Numbered from the stretch's first letter, positions 1 through 11,995 are shown. The stretch is 64,000 nt of DNA from Branchinecta lynchi (GCA_023053575.1 JAKZAP010000012.1:3534230-3598229), one strand, 5' to 3'. Translations and numbers: made by a program. Notes: a model not told the origin generated them from the sequence alone.

Positions 1-1150
1 GGGGTTCTTATTAATTCCTATAACCATTGTGATTTAATGAAATTTACTCCCATTTTTAAGAGAAAAGTCACAATCGGAGTTTGAAAAAACAAGAATAAGA
101 CAAAAACACACAACATTTAACACATAGATTTTGATACTCTAATTGACACATGGGGCAACATAGCTCTGTACAAAGTGTGGCTAGCATCAAGCGAACGAAT
201 AAAACGTGCAACTCGCTCAGGTACTGCAGTAGATGGATCGGTGACATTGTACTTCGTCGGTAATCTGGAATTGCTACGGGCCCACGGAGATAGCCCTAGT
301 AAATATTTGCAATACCTATAAAAAGTGGAACGGATGCATTTTTCATCTTTCGTAGTCTGTAGTGACCAGAATGACGGCAGCGGTAGTATGTGTGGCATAG
401 CGAATGCGGAATAGAGCCGGGCCAGTATGTGCCTATTGGCCATATTCCTGTTCAGCGCTTCCAAGCGGACTAGTTTCTACTGATCCCCCTATGCGTCACA
501 ATCAGCACTTGGATCAGACATGGTAAAATAGATCCACAGGCTAGTGAGTGGAAAACCTGTCTTCTGTGTCCAAGGTAATGGAGGTTTCAGCAGCAGAAAG
601 TGAAAGTGACCCACTACCCTATGGATTCAACTTATTACTATGTCTGCACATGTGTTGGTTATGAGGCAATGGGGGAATAACATAAACTAGTCCACTTGGA
701 GCGCTGAACTGTAATTAGGCCAATTGTAACAACGCTTGGAAGTAATGAGTATTCCGTATACTTTTCTAGCCTTTGGCGCAAAAACCGATACAAGACAGGA
801 ACGCGTTCCTCTAATGTCCGACCCAATAGGCAGACCAAGGGACACAATCGAAGAGGAGGGTTGATGAATTCATATAGTATGGGGTGAAGAAGACAACCTC
901 GCTCTTATTCGGGTTAAACGTTAAACCAATACACTCAGATTTTTAGCTAAGAACTCGAAAATTTTCTTCTGTCCATACCCTCATACACATAGCTCATTCC
1001 TACAGTCTGTATGCCTCAACTACACCGTTATCATATATTAGAGGGAAAGAAATAGCACCCTGTCGTATGCCTTTTTCAATGGGCAACGTCAGACTCGACA
1101 AAACGTATAAGTCGGTAATTTAACCTTTACCATTAGCTTCTATATTCCGC
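1..1150 (-). mobile_element. Degenerate LINE reverse-transcriptase fragment, copy 1
   Basis: Minus-strand open stretches at 117-464 and 659-847 read like the region after the RT active site of a non-LTR retrotransposon. One contains IRSTFYRYCKYLLG-like sequence, which also appears at 14564-15085. The frame is broken by stops and shifts, so it is a dead remnant. The better-preserved duplicate at 61269-62160 adds a GLTFNPNKSEVVFF-like thumb segment, which supports the RT assignment. The clade is not assigned. Confidence 0.6.
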
Positions 1151-1632
1151 CACGTTTATTTTTCTAGGTGATAATTTTTGTAGAGATTGTCTCTGTGGGG
1201 TTGACCCAGTCAACCACAAACTCCTGGGTTTTGGATAATCTGTGCCTGGGGTATATCTAGTAATGGGTATATCTAGTGTTTGGCACAGCCTATGCCTATT
1301 TGTACCCTAGCCCGATCTACCCCACTACAGATGAGTTCTGATTGGTTGATCTCTGATCTTCGCTCATATCATCTATATTTTATGGGGTCCCAGTATTTGA
1401 CATAGTGTATCCAGCGTTAGGCATATTGTATACCAAACGCTAGATATGCCCAGCGTTTGACACAGGCTTTCCAAAAATCAGCGGTTTGTGGTAGGCTGGG
1501 TTGAACCGAACACATCAACAGGGAAGCTTGTCGTGAGCAGTTTGTGGTGGCTGTTGATTATCTTCGAGAGATGTGTTGAAAGATCTGCCATGGCGATTCT
1601 ATACCTTGATCGTTGATTTTTTCTTTTTACAG
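1151..1632 (+). other. Intron 5' of a GGT exon; short degenerate repeats only
   Basis: No coding signal was seen. The stretch holds several near-repeats of CCAGCGTTTGGCATA-like sequence around 1260-1480. It ends in a pyrimidine-rich tract and AG just before the exon at 1633. The same sequence is found before the paralogous exon at 63355. Confidence 0.6.
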
Positions 1633-1853
1633 GGATATTCTGATAGCAGGTGGTAACGCTGTTGACGCCGCCGTTTCTGCAACGATGTGTATCGAACTTG
1701 CCAACCCTAATAGTGCCGGTATGGGTGGCGGGATGCTAGCCACTGTGTGGAACAGTACGGAACGGAAAGCCTACGCTATTGACGCTCGGGAAGCTGCACC
1801 AGCAGCTGCAACCGCGGATATGTTCCAAGGCAACAGTAGTCTTTCCCAAAAGG
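1633..1853 (+). CDS. Gamma-glutamyltranspeptidase, heavy-chain exon (gene 1)
   Basis: GGT cleaves the gamma-glutamyl bond of glutathione outside the cell; the enzyme is a membrane-anchored protein that self-cleaves into heavy and light chains. This exon gives about 73 residues with the family blocks AGGNAVDAAVSAT, SAGMGGGMLATVW and AIDAREAAP. The Arg in DAREAAP corresponds to the substrate-carboxylate-binding Arg (human Arg107). The acceptor is ctttttacag and the donor GTAGGT. The exon starts with the last base of a codon and ends after one base of the next, which fits 57648-57710-type upstream and 12057 downstream exons. It is 4 residues different from the paralogous exon at 63355-63575. The first exons of gene 1 must lie left of the window. 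Confidence 0.95.
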
Positions 1854-1914
1854 GTAGGTTGTAGGCTTGACAAACAACTCTTGCTAGAGAGGGGTAAGTG
1901 TACAGCAAGTGCCA

Positions 1915-2095
1915 GGTGCCCGGTCGATGCCGGAGTACCACGGCGGTCGGTGCCGTGGTGCTCTGTCGGTGCCACAGTGCCACGGTGCTCGGTCGGTTCC
2001 ACGGTGCTTGGTCGGTGCCGCGGTGCTCGGTCGGTGCCGCGGTGCTCGGTCGGTGCCGCGGTGCTCGGTCGGTGTCGCGGTGCCAGGCTGGTGCC
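1915..2095 (+). repeat. GC-rich minisatellite (GGTGCTCGGTCGGTGCCGC-type units)
   Basis: There are multiple tandem units of roughly 19 bp, GGTGCTCGGTCGGTGCCGC with variants, starting about 60 bp into the intron after the GGT exon. Six frames stay open through this array by composition alone. The overlapping open reading frames between 1736 and 2171 are therefore artefacts. A related array follows the paralogous exon at about 63640. Confidence 0.9.
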
Positions 2096-2551
2096 AGTGT
2101 CTTCTCACGCCAGTCGTCACAGGTTACCGCGTGTTTTAAACATTAAAATCAGCATGTTTAGAAGCGTTTGAAAGATAAATTGCCTAATTTGTCGCCGATA
2201 CCGATGGTACACTGTCAGACGTTTCATAACAGATAACACAAGGATGCGCGGTTTCAACAAACAACACTTGGGATATTATCTGTTGTCGCGACAAACGTTT
2301 TGCAGGAAATGTTATGCGCATACTAATACTTGCCAGGAAGAGACGAAAATGCACATTCCTGTGTCTTGAATGCGCTTAAGGAGGCTGCTTGCTTTTAAAT
2401 CCCTATTCCTGAGAAATATTTGTGAAATGGTCGCAAAATATGACGAATTCGGGGGATAAGTCGAGAATGGTTTATCCGAGTTTTAAACGAAGAGGATAGT
2501 GAAAAACGGAAAGAACTGTCGAATTCGTTACCCAGGGAATTCAGAGAAGTT

Positions 2552-3184
2552 GTGGAGGTGTTATACGAGAATATAGGGAATGTAGTGCTCGACATGAAGG
2601 CAAAGACGAGAAAACAAACAATTGGTAGGGTTGTTGAAGAGCAGGCGAAGAAAGATATTGACTACCAGGCAACGGCGCGAGAACCAGTCATCGATTTTCA
2701 AGTATCTTTTGGACATCTAGCAAAAATGAAATGCCAGAGAGAATGGAAGGAGATAATGTTTCTCCTTATCCACGGTATATTGCCTTATCGTGACCGTATG
2801 GCAAGGTTTGTGAGAAGTGAACCACCCGAATGTGGGTTGTGTGGTGAAACGGTGGATGATGGATTAGAGCACGAGATTATGCAATGCCCCTGGAACGGAA
2901 ACATATTAGAGAGAATGTTTGAAATTGTGAAAGAGGAAAATGTCAGAACTGACAGTATGGAAGATAAAAAGAAAATTGTGAAACTGTGTTTCGAATGTGA
3001 ACAACAACCAAGAGAAAGAGCGCTGGTGGTTTTAGTGACGAGTGTCTGCGTACATGTGTGGAAAACGAGAAAGAAAAAAGGAAAGCTGAGTAGGAGACGG
3101 TTGCAGGCATGGTATGAAATGCGTGTGAATGAAATAAGAGAAAGTAAGCGTGGTCAAAAGATGTGGATGTGGAGTGATTGTTGA
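2552..3184 (+). mobile_element. LINE ORF2 C-terminal fragment with CCHC-like motif
   Basis: An open frame of 210 residues matches the C-terminal part of a non-LTR retrotransposon polyprotein. It has LLIHGILPYRDRMARF followed by CGLCGETVDDGLEHEIMQC, a C-x2-C-x9-H-x4-C zinc-finger-like pattern. It then becomes basic (KTRKKKGKLSRRR). No reverse transcriptase remains upstream; the sequence before 2552 is out of frame with stops, so the element is 5' truncated or decayed. It lies in a GGT intron on the sense strand. A similar C-terminal motif occurs at 51596-51871. Confidence 0.7.
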
Positions 3185-3944
3185 AGATCCGAATGGATGA
3201 TTAAGTGAGGACGGACGAGTGTGGGGGATTGCAAGATTATTTTTAAATTTTGACTTGAAACTTTTTCCCTAGAATGTTGTAAAGGGAAAACGTTTAAAGG
3301 ATTGTGGGGAAATTTGGGTTGTGGGAGGTGGAACTGTGTCTGTTTTGTGAGTGTGGAATGATGGGGTTAGGCAGGGCAGAATATAGTTATTGTATTTGGG
3401 AAAGTTTAATGCCACCGTGTTAGTGGTGCACTAGAGGAGGAAGGGCACCTCTTGAGCGGGCAGAGCGGGGGTTTGATTGGGATTATTGAAAGTTGTTGTA
3501 AAATTTGTGCCCTGGATCTTTGATAGGTAGTGTGAGTGGTAGCGAGTGAGAGTGAAATGAGGGTTGTGGGTTTTTGCGGTCGTGTTTTGGAAGAGTTGAA
3601 GATGAGTATTGTGATGAATGATGGGTGTGTGTGAATACTGATTGGGCGAAAAAGTAAGTGTTAAATTTTGTTTAGTAGGAATTCAAAATATTTGAAGGAT
3701 AAATTTACAATAAGTTTATATTTTAGTTACAGTAGATGCAATATGGGTTTTAATTTTAAAAGTTAGGTGACGTAAATAGTTTAAAAGGGGGTAAAAATAA
3801 ATTAAAATTAAAATCACTGATGGATGGAGGAGTAGCCACAAAAATACGGAACATGATTTTCATTGTTTAGTATAAATAATATAAAAATAATTTAAATTAG
3901 AAAAGATGCTACAGGAAAAAAAAGAAGAAAAAAAAGGGGGCTAC
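3185..3944 (+). other. Probable LINE 3' untranslated remnant, A/G-rich; no gene seen
   Basis: The G-rich then A-rich sequence after the LINE open frame has no further coding signal. No clear microsatellite tail was found, so the 3' boundary of the LINE is not defined. Confidence 0.35.
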
Positions 3945-5540
3945 TTTGAGATGATGAAAATGTATCTTTTGGTCAAAATTATTTCTTTCACTCTGCAGTT
4001 AGGATGCGCACTTTAGAAGCACTAAGAATACAGTTGTAAGCAAAAACCTTGGGTCAAAAATGATCATGGGCCCTTGGAAATGACGAGAATGTATCGTTTG
4101 CTCAAAACTATTTTTTTGCCGTTTACGTTTATAATGTGCAGGGGAACTGACTGTATCAAGTTAATCTGGTAGGGTCCCTGATATGCATGCCAATTTTCAT
4201 CGTCCTAGCCCATCTGGAAGTACCTTAACTCCAGATCATCGGAAATCCGGACCCCCTTCCCCATACAGTACCCGGACCCAGTCGGGTTCTATAAATGATC
4301 TATTTAGGTCTTTTGCATCCTTTTCCCACCAAGCTTTGTCTCAATTCGTCAGCGTATCACAAGATTTCCGGCTACCCCCCCCACACTACCACGTACATCC
4401 GATCCTGTCCGGATATGAAATGCGACATCTAAGACACGAGGTCTTTCCAAATAACAAGTTCCATTAATATCCAATCACCTGTTCGAAAGTTATACATGCC
4501 GCAAGATTTCGGATTCCCCCTCCCTCAGTTCCACTCACAATGGTCGGGTCGGGGAACTGACTATTATCCAAGTTAATCTGTTCGGCTCCCTGATATGCCT
4601 GCTAAGTTTCTTTGTCATAGCCCACCTGGAAGTACCTTAACTCCGGATCATCGCAGTTCCAGACCCCCCCCCCCCCCTCCCCCACAGTGCCTGAATCCGG
4701 TCCGCTTCTGTCATTGTTGTACCTAGGGCTTGTGCTTGTTCTTCTTACCAAGATTCATCCTGAATGCTTCACTCGATGCGTGTCACAAGGTTTCCGGTTC
4801 GACCCTCCAGCCCCCCGCATTCATCGGATCCGGTCCGGACTTGAAATGGGACATTTGAGACACGAGGTTTTCCTTAGATCAAGTTTGATTAAGATTCGGT
4901 TACCTGTTTGAAAGTTGGACATACCTTAATATTTAAGATTCCCCTCCCTCCTCTTCACTCCACGATGGGCGGATCGGGGAACTGACTATTTCCAAATTCC
5001 GGGTCGGGTCCCTGATATGCCTGTAAAGTTTCATCGTCCTAGCCCACCTGTATGTACTTTAACCCCGGATCACCAGAATTCCTGATCCCCCTCGAACTCT
5101 CCCACAGCGCCCAAATCTGGTCCAGTTCAGTCAGTGATGTATATAGGGCTTCTGCTTGTTCTTCCCACCGAAGTTCATCCCGATCGCGACACTCTAAGCG
5201 TGTCAAATTCCCCCCTCCGACTGCTCCCACATTGATCGGATCCGATCCGGACTTGAAATGGGATATCTGAGACGCTAGATATTTCCGAATATAAAGTTTC
5301 TTAAGGATTCGGTCACCTGTTCGAAAGTTATGTATGCCACTAAATTCCGGATTCCGCTCCCCGATGGTCGGATCGGGCAAGTGACTCTTTCCAAGTTAAT
5401 CTGGTCGGGTCCCTCATATGCCTGCCACATTTAATCTTTCTAGCACATCTGGAAGTACCCTAACTCACAATCGTGGGACCGACCGACCGACCGACGGAAT
5501 TGCGGTCAGTATATGTCGCTTGGCAGAAGGGCAAGTACCA
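3945..5540 (-). mobile_element. Family B element, copy B1 (minus)
   Basis: The right end (about 5507-5540) is the reverse complement of the family 5' end: a GGCACTTG...CAAGTGCC-type hairpin and a GTCGGTCGGTCGG microsatellite. The interior is degenerate tandem units with the reverse complement of GATGAAACTTGG, C-rich runs and CGGATCCGGTCC-like sequence. The left edge is approximate. It abuts B2 head-to-tail. It has no transposase. Confidence 0.75.
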
Positions 5541-7005
5541 TAACAAGAGCTGAAGCTCATGTGGCAGTTCCGAGGCTAGGTCGGAGGATGAAAGTAGAAA
5601 TTTGCCAAGTCGTGGGTTTATTGTCATAATTTGTCAGCAAAACCATTAAGATAACAATGGTCATGGACTGGTTGGAAATCACTATAGTTGGGCTCGTTGG
5701 AAATCACTATTGTTTCATAAAAGCACTTTATTTTTGCACTTGGCTGTGATGACGTGTACTTTAAGGGCGCTAGTAATTCATCTGTAATCAGAATCTTTGA
5801 GGCACAAATGATGACGGGCTCATCGGGGTCATGCATATATATCGTTTGGTCAAAAGTATTTTTTTTTCACTTTGCGTTCAGGATCGGCACTTTAAGGGTG
5901 CTAGAAATTCATTTCTAAGCAAAACCCTTAGGGAAAAAGTGATCATGGGCGTATGGGGATCGTGAAAATGTGATTTTCGCTTAAAGGTATTTCTGTACTT
6001 TGCGGTTAAGAGGAGTACTTTAAGGGATGGTCTTATCTGAGAAGTGACACATTCTAAGCCAATGTTGCCAAGTCTCAATGATCCAGCCAACTTTCATCGT
6101 CCTAGTACATCTGGAAGTATCTTGCGATCACCGGAATTCGGACACCTCCCTCCAGCTCCCCCCCCCCCCTTAGTGCCATAAATTGGTCCGGTTTTGTCAC
6201 TAATGTACCTAGGAATTGTGCCTGTACTTTCTGACAAGTTTTATCCTGATAGCTCCACTCTAGACGTGTTACAACATTTCCGATAACCCGTTCGAAAGTT
6301 TTGCGTACCTCAAGATTCTGGATTACTCCTCCCTCCACTCCCCCCACGATGGTAGGATCGGGAAATTGGCTATTTCCAAGTTAATCTGGTTGGGTCCCTG
6401 ATATGCCAGCCAGGTTTCATCATGCTAGTCCACCTCCTAGTGGACAGGTTTCACCATCCTAGTCCACCAGTGCCTCGGGAAGTACCTCAACTCCGGATCA
6501 CCGCAATTCTGAAACTCCCCTCCAATGGCTCCAGCTCTCCCCACAGTGTCCGAATCCGGCCCAATTCTGTCAGTGACATACCTAGACCTTGTTCTTGTTC
6601 TTCCCATCAAGTTTCATCCTGATCGCTCCACTCTGAGCGTGTTATAAGATTTCCGGTACCGACTCCCCTCCCCAAATTCACCGGATCCCGTCCTGACTCG
6701 AAATAGGACATCTAAGACACGACATTTTTCCAGATATCGAGTTTCATTAAGATCCAATCATCCGTTCGAAAGTTAGGCGTGCCACTAAAGTCCGGACTTC
6801 GCCTCCTCCCCCCCCCCCCCCCTCCACGATGGTCGGATCGGGCAACTGACTATTTTCAAGATAATCTCGTCGGTTTCCTGGCAAGTATACCAAGTTTCGT
6901 CGTCGTAGCACATCTAGAAGTACCCAAACTCGCAATTGTGAGGCCGACCGACAGACCGACAGAACTGCGATCGGTATATAGCACTTCGCCGAAGGCAAGT
7001 GCAAT
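5539..7005 (-). mobile_element. Family B element, copy B2 (minus, near full length)
   Basis: The left end is the reverse complement of the family 3' terminus (AACAAGAGCTGAAGCTCAT). The right end carries the reverse-complement 5' hairpin (about 6975-7003) preceded by a GACCGACAGACCGACAG microsatellite. The interior repeats B units with poly-C runs and TTTCATCGTCCTAGCACATC-like blocks. No coding potential was seen beyond composition-driven open frames. Confidence 0.8.
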
Positions 7006-7068
7006 GAAATCCACCTACGAGAACGTTATCTAAAAAAGCCAAAACTGCGAGTACATTCACTCCATTAA

Positions 7069-7439
7069 GAGCGTGTTCCATCCTACTTACCGTAGTTACT
7101 ACGCATGACGTCACGAATTCTGGCTTTTTGCCGTCAAGGCTGGCACGATCTTTCTATTTTCAAGCAGAATGTCATGCCACGGGCGAATACGACCAATCAC
7201 GTTACAGAGATCCGTTGTTACTACGCTTACTCGATTAGTCAATCAATAAATTTATTACCCGAAATACACATACGGTGTAAACACGGAGTAAATATAGTAA
7301 ATATACTACGCTCTCGGGCGTGGTAAGCAAATAGTTACTATTTCGAAAAGGTTTGAACGGTCAGCGTAGTAGCTTTTGGTGAGGCTGGAACGGAAATAGT
7401 CATTACTAGTTACTATTTTTAGAAGGGTGGAACACGCTC
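7069..7439. mobile_element. MITE family D, copy 1
   Basis: The inverted ends are GAGCGTGTTCCATCCT and the reverse complement of AGGGTGGAACACGCTC. The sequence between includes GTAGTTACTACGCATGACG and is AT-rich and non-coding. Possible 3-bp flanks are TAA and CAA (imperfect). Further copies are at 19876-20157 and 35762-36046. Confidence 0.8.
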
Positions 7440-7850
7440 CAAAGTACAATTTGGCAGTAACTGTGCTCTATTTACTTTCACTAGATATCACTTCAGAAAT
7501 AAGCCGTTTTCTCCTTTTCGCTTGTCATTGACTCTTCGCTGTATCGGCGGAGAGGATTCCAGAGCATGGTATTGCAAGCCGCGAAATTCAAAAACTCTTG
7601 GCCGGGTACGAAAATCAATCCTTTTGTTGAGAGTGAGACGGGTGCTAAAATTTACCGTCTCTTCAGCTGGCAGATTGCTCCAGTGTTATCTGATGAAATT
7701 TTCTGTTGTTTGTAGTACTGAAGAAAAGTTTTGCTTCGTATACAAAGTTACAACACTGCCAAAAATGTACAAATATAACCGACCTACTTGCAGCAGATCT
7801 CAGAGCTTACAATCAATTTCCAGTTAACGTTGTCAACAATACAAATAATC
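7440..7850. other. Unassigned intron sequence
   Basis: Short open frames only. I see no family signature, splice-bounded exon or repeat shared with the rest of the window. Confidence 0.4.
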
Positions 7851-7851
7851 A

Positions 7852-8770
7852 GTTCAGTTCAGTTCAGTTTATTTTTACGACCCAAATACATTTAACTATG
7901 TTGCCAGTACCCGCCCCAAGAAAGGTACAAAAAAGCACTTGCAGTTGGGCGGGTACATAAAACTCATTTCCTAACTAATAATTAACTAGAAACAAAACAT
8001 ACCAGAAAAGAGCACTAAAACAAGAAATAATAACCAATCTCTCATCAACTCATTTAATAATAATAATGAGAAAAAAGAAAAATAAGAAGAAAAACAAGAA
8101 GAAAAAACTATGAACCTTGGCCTAACAAATACTTTTTCAATTTATTTTTAAATAGCCCCAGGTGCTCAGCCGCCCGAATGCTCTCCGGAACAGAGTTCCA
8201 CGCATTAGGCCCTGAAAATCTAGTTGGAAAGCCACTAGTTCCACTTCTATGCGGGACAACGAAGTCACTAGCATGACACGTTTCATAATGATGCAAAGAG
8301 TGTCACTAAAATAATCACGAAAAACCTCTGGACTTACATCACTCAAACATTGATAAGCAAAAATTAGCACAAGACAATAAGCACAAGACTATCCAAACAA
8401 CGACTAGAAAACGTGACTGCAGTGTCATCAACGAATGACGTTAAGCAACAATCCGGAAGATAAAACCTCATGCTATCTACGTAAACCAGATAAAGAAGTG
8501 GACCAAGGACCAACCCCTGCGGCACACCACACGACACTCGATAAGGGGAAGAAAAAACATCATCAATCATCACTTTAATAGACCTCCCGGACAAATAACT
8601 TTCAAACCACTTCAGACTCACTCCTTTAATACCCAAGCATTCTAGCCTCTGCAATAAAATTCTAAAATCTACCGTGTCAAATGCTTTCCTAAAATAAAAA
8701 AATACTGTTAGGGGGATCTCACCTTTTTCAAAACAATTATTTACAAAATCAACAAGATGAATGGAGTATA
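7852..8770 (-). mobile_element. 5'-truncated, internally deleted LINE (jockey/CR1-like RT)
   Basis: Read on the minus strand, it begins with RKAFDTVDF, then GIKGVSLKWFESYLSGR, GVPQGLVLGPLLYL and FVDDT in place of the usual YADD/FADD active-site box. The frame is then lost. The C-terminal part resumes as SGPNAWNSVPESIRAAEHLG...FKNKLKKYL, the usual end of this LINE group. The 3' end is an AATAAA followed by a (CTGAA)n tail near 7852-7872. The gap between FVDDT and the tail shows an internal deletion. It is an inactive insertion, antisense to GGT. Confidence 0.85.
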
Positions 8771-9205
8771 CAAGAACAACGAATGGATAAGAAAAAAGAA
8801 ACTCAGCTTATATTTGTCAAATCTAGTAAATCGGGGTATGGCAGTCAGTAAAAAACGGCGTAGCAATACATTAGCAAAAATAAGTTGTCGAAGAATCTGT
8901 TGGTTTCTCATGTGACATTGTATTCTAGGGGGTGGTTATGTGTTATCATGATTGTTAGATCCGCCCATTGAACTTTAAGTTTTTGATTGCCGAGTCTCTA
9001 ATGCCTTGCTCAGCGCTGGTCCCTCATTTAGAAGATACCTAAATTTCCTCAATAGGAAGAACCATATATGAATGATCAGCAAAGGCATATTTGTGATAAT
9101 ATTTTAATTTTCTGTCTTCGTCGAAATCAGGTGGCGTTCGAAGACAACATAATTAGCTGCGTTTATTACCGTCATCCAGTTAACCGACTTGTGGGATCTC
9201 TCACT
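8771..9205. other. Unassigned intron sequence
   Basis: AT-rich with no coding signal and no repeat family recognised. Confidence 0.4.
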
Positions 9206-10180
9206 CTAAAAGCGAGGCTTCACCTTCCAGACTTTCTTCCGGATTCCAGACAGCCGTTTTTGTCGAGATGGATCTGGAAGGTGAGACCAGAGCCTCGTTT
9301 TTGTTACATGCTGCAGGTCAACTTCTCGGCGGATTCCGGACTGATTCTTTCTACATCCGTGTTTGCACTGCAGCGCTTCCGAGGAAGACGGCAGCGCTCC
9401 TCGAGGATCACGGACTTGCTCCCCGACCAAGTCCGTGCTTCCCTGCAAGATGCTGCAGCGCTGCCGCTTCAACCAAGAAGAAGGTGAATCCAAAAACGCA
9501 TATTAAGCAAAAGCAAAGAAGTGCTGCTGCAGTGATGCGGCAGCGCTATTGCAACAAAAACGAGGCTCAGGCCAAAAACGTCTGGAAGTCTGGGGTGTTG
9601 GACACCCCAGATTCCGGGTGTCTAGAAGGTACCATAGAGGTAATCCATTCGGAGACAGAACAAATATCCGATGAAAAATTTGTAGCCTGCGTAGTAGTAT
9701 GGTAGAAGTACGAAAACGTCGCATGTAATACTATGTAATAGCAAAGAATACTATCATTTAATGTGCCTCACACTGGTCCAATCTTATGTAGTAGTAACCA
9801 GTAACATCCTGTCTTGCCATAGTAGCATTCAGTCTTGCTAATAGTAGCATACAGTAGTATGCAGTAACACGGTAGCCTTGAAGTAGAAGCATGTAGTAGC
9901 ATCGTTAGTAGGCTACTGCATGCTACTGTTTCGTACTACTCCATAGTACTATATACAGATACATTTTCATCGGGTATGCAAATGTAGGAAGGAAAGGGAA
10001 AGTGATTGACATTTGTGACGGGGACGCAATAGATATTTTAAATGCGAAGGGGACATCTAGGAAATGTTGAAGAATAGCCAAATTAGATTTCATCATTATC
10101 ATGAAAATGTGGAAGGTCTGGCTTGACTACGGGGAAGCCCCGGACGTCTGGTAATCTGGAAGGTGAAGCCTGGCTTTGAC
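9206..10180. mobile_element. Inverted-repeat element (AGGCTTCACCTTCCAGA ends)
   Basis: The left end AGGCTTCACCTTCCAGA (9215 onward) is matched in inverse orientation by TCTGGAAGGTGAAGCCT near 10155-10171. Several internal short palindromes are present (for example GGGGTGTTGGACACCCC at 9593-9609). A family C MITE is nested in the middle (9667-9974). The open frames at 9068-9705 fall in this repeat and have no recognisable product. Confidence 0.6.
9667..9974. mobile_element. MITE family C, copy 1 (TAGTAG-rich)
   Basis: The ends CCGATGAAAAATTTGTAG and ATACATTTTCATCGGG are inverted repeats. The interior is full of GTAGTA/TACTAC motifs. The full-length sister is at 62617-62920, with partial copies at 18392-18884, 29581-29840 and 44469-44545. 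Confidence 0.85.
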
Positions 10181-11815
10181 GATTTCTGGTTAACCGATCT
10201 AAGCTGTTTTTTCGTCGCGCCAGTCGTTATTTATTGCGTTTTTATGGCACTTGCCCTTCGGCCAAGTGTCATATAGCGATCGCAATTTTTATCCGTCCGT
10301 CGGTCGGTCGGTCGGTCCGGGTTTTGCTAGTTTGAGCACTTCTAGATAAGCTATTACGATGAAACTTGGCAGGCATATCAGGGACCCCAAATGATTAAGT
10401 GGGAAATAGTCAGTTTCCCGGTCCGACCATCATTGGGGGAGTAGAGGGAGGGGGAATCCGGAATATTGAGGAATTTATAACTTTTGAACGGGTGAACGGA
10501 TAACAATGAAAATTGATATTTGGAGAGATCTCGTGCCTCAGACGACCCACTTAAAATCCGGACCTGATCTGTTGACTTTGGGGGGAGCTGGGTGGGGGAA
10601 CCCGAAACCTTGGGAAACGCTTAGAGTGCAGGGGTCGGGACGAAACTTGGTGGGAAGAACAAGCACGAGTCCTAGATACATCATTGACATAATCGGACCG
10701 GATTCGGGCACGATGGGGGGAGAGGAGGGGGGGGGGGGAATTCGGTGATCCCGCGAGTTCGGTATTAGGACGATGAAATTTTGTAGGCATATCAGGGACC
10801 CGGACAGACTGCCTTAAGAATAGTCGTTTCCCGATCCGACCATCGTAGGGGGAGTGGAGGGATGGGGAATCCAGAAACCAGTAACATGCGTAACTTTGGA
10901 AGGGGTAATCGGACGTGCAGGAAACTTGACAATTGTCAAGAACAAGTGCCTCAGATGTTCTTTTTCAAATCCAGACCGGATACGATACCTGGGGGGGGGG
11001 GCTGGAAGGGGGCACCGGAAATCTTCTGAAAGGCTCAGATTCGAGGGATCGAGATGGAACTTGGTAGGAAGAACAAGCTTAAACCCTAGAAACATTACTG
11101 ACAAAACAGGACTGTATCGTTTCACGGTGGGGGGGGGAGTTGGAGGGGGTTTACCGGAATTCCGGTGATCTCGAGTTAGGGTACTTCCAGATGTGCTAGG
11201 TCCATGAAACTTGGCTGGCATTTTAGGAATTCTACCATATTGACCCTTCCGTCCGATCATCGTGGGGGGAGTAGAGGGTGGGGCATCCGGAATCTAGTGA
11301 CATTCACAACTTTGGAATTGGTGATCGGACGTGAATGAAACTTGGTAAGTACTAAGAACAAGTGTCTTGGATATTCAGTTTCAAGTCTGGACCGGATCTG
11401 ACCACTGGGAGGGGGGGGGGAGCAGTAGGGGGCACCGGAAATCTCTTGAATCGCTTTAAGTCGAGCCATCGGAGATGGACTTGGTTGGAAGAGCAAGCGT
11501 TAACCCTAGATGCATTCCGGACGAAGCAGGACCGGATCGTGCTACGGTGGGGGAAGAGGAGGGGTTTCCCGGAATTCCGGTGATCTCGAGCTAGGGTGCT
11601 TCTAGATGTGCTAGGACCATGAAACTTGGCAGGCCAATTAGAGACTTTAACATATTGACTTGAAAATAGTCCCTTCCCCTATCCGACCATCGTGGGGGTA
11701 GTAGAGGGATGGGGAGTCCGGAATCAGGTGGCATTCATAACTTAGGAACGGGTGATCGGACGTACATAAACTTGACAAGTGTCAAGAACGAGTGGTTCAA
11801 ATGTTCAGTTTGTTT

Positions 11816-11995
11816 AGGAAACAAACCTGTATTACAGGTTTGTTTCCTTCCCCGACGTTCACTCGGAGGATTGACAGCCTGACGAGGACCCTTGCCAAGA
11901 AGGGCCGAAATATCGTAAGAATCGTAGCTGACGTATATCCGTTGTAAACATTGTTTGAATAAATGTTTCAAAGTCAGCTTGGGCTCAAAGAGTAT
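11816..11995 (+). mobile_element. Nested repeat with hairpin and hammerhead-like core
   Basis: It starts with a perfect 16-bp inverted repeat around one base (11816-11848; AGGAAACAAACCTGTA arm). It continues through the hammerhead-like segment and an AATAAA-like site to AAGTCAGCTTGGGCTC. The last block recurs near 54970 and, in reverse, near 19090 and 52060. It is consistent with the 3' end of a Penelope-like or retrozyme-type element; this is an inference. Confidence 0.55.
11879..11910 (+). ncRNA. Hammerhead-ribozyme-like core
   Basis: CTGACGAG is followed by a hairpin with CCCTT/AAGGG pairing, then CCGAAA. This matches the conserved order CUGANGA - stem II - GAAA. A short possible stem III follows (TATCG with CGTA). 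Cleavage-site placement and stem I were not resolved by eye. Related copies are on the minus strand at 19162-19193 and 52121-52152. Confidence 0.5.

Larger units (their letters stand above)
1..2330 (+). repeat. Segmental duplication, copy 1 (includes a GGT exon)
   Basis: This block matches about 58930-64000 in the same orientation. Both copies hold the same minus-strand LINE remnant, the same intron sequence, a 221-bp GGT exon, and a GC-rich minisatellite just after the exon. The offset is about 58.95 kb at the left edge, 61.07 kb near position 200 and 61.72 kb at the GGT exon. The steps come from insertions present only in copy 2. The block probably continues to the left of the window. The simplest reading is tandem duplication of a GGT locus. 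Confidence 0.9.

Noticed and set aside
1736..2171. Several overlapping open frames on both strands
   Set aside because: They run through a GC-rich minisatellite that is open in most frames by composition; residues are simple repeats.
9068..9705. Open frames of 139 and 145 residues
   Set aside because: They lie in an inverted-repeat element and a MITE with no recognisable protein motif.
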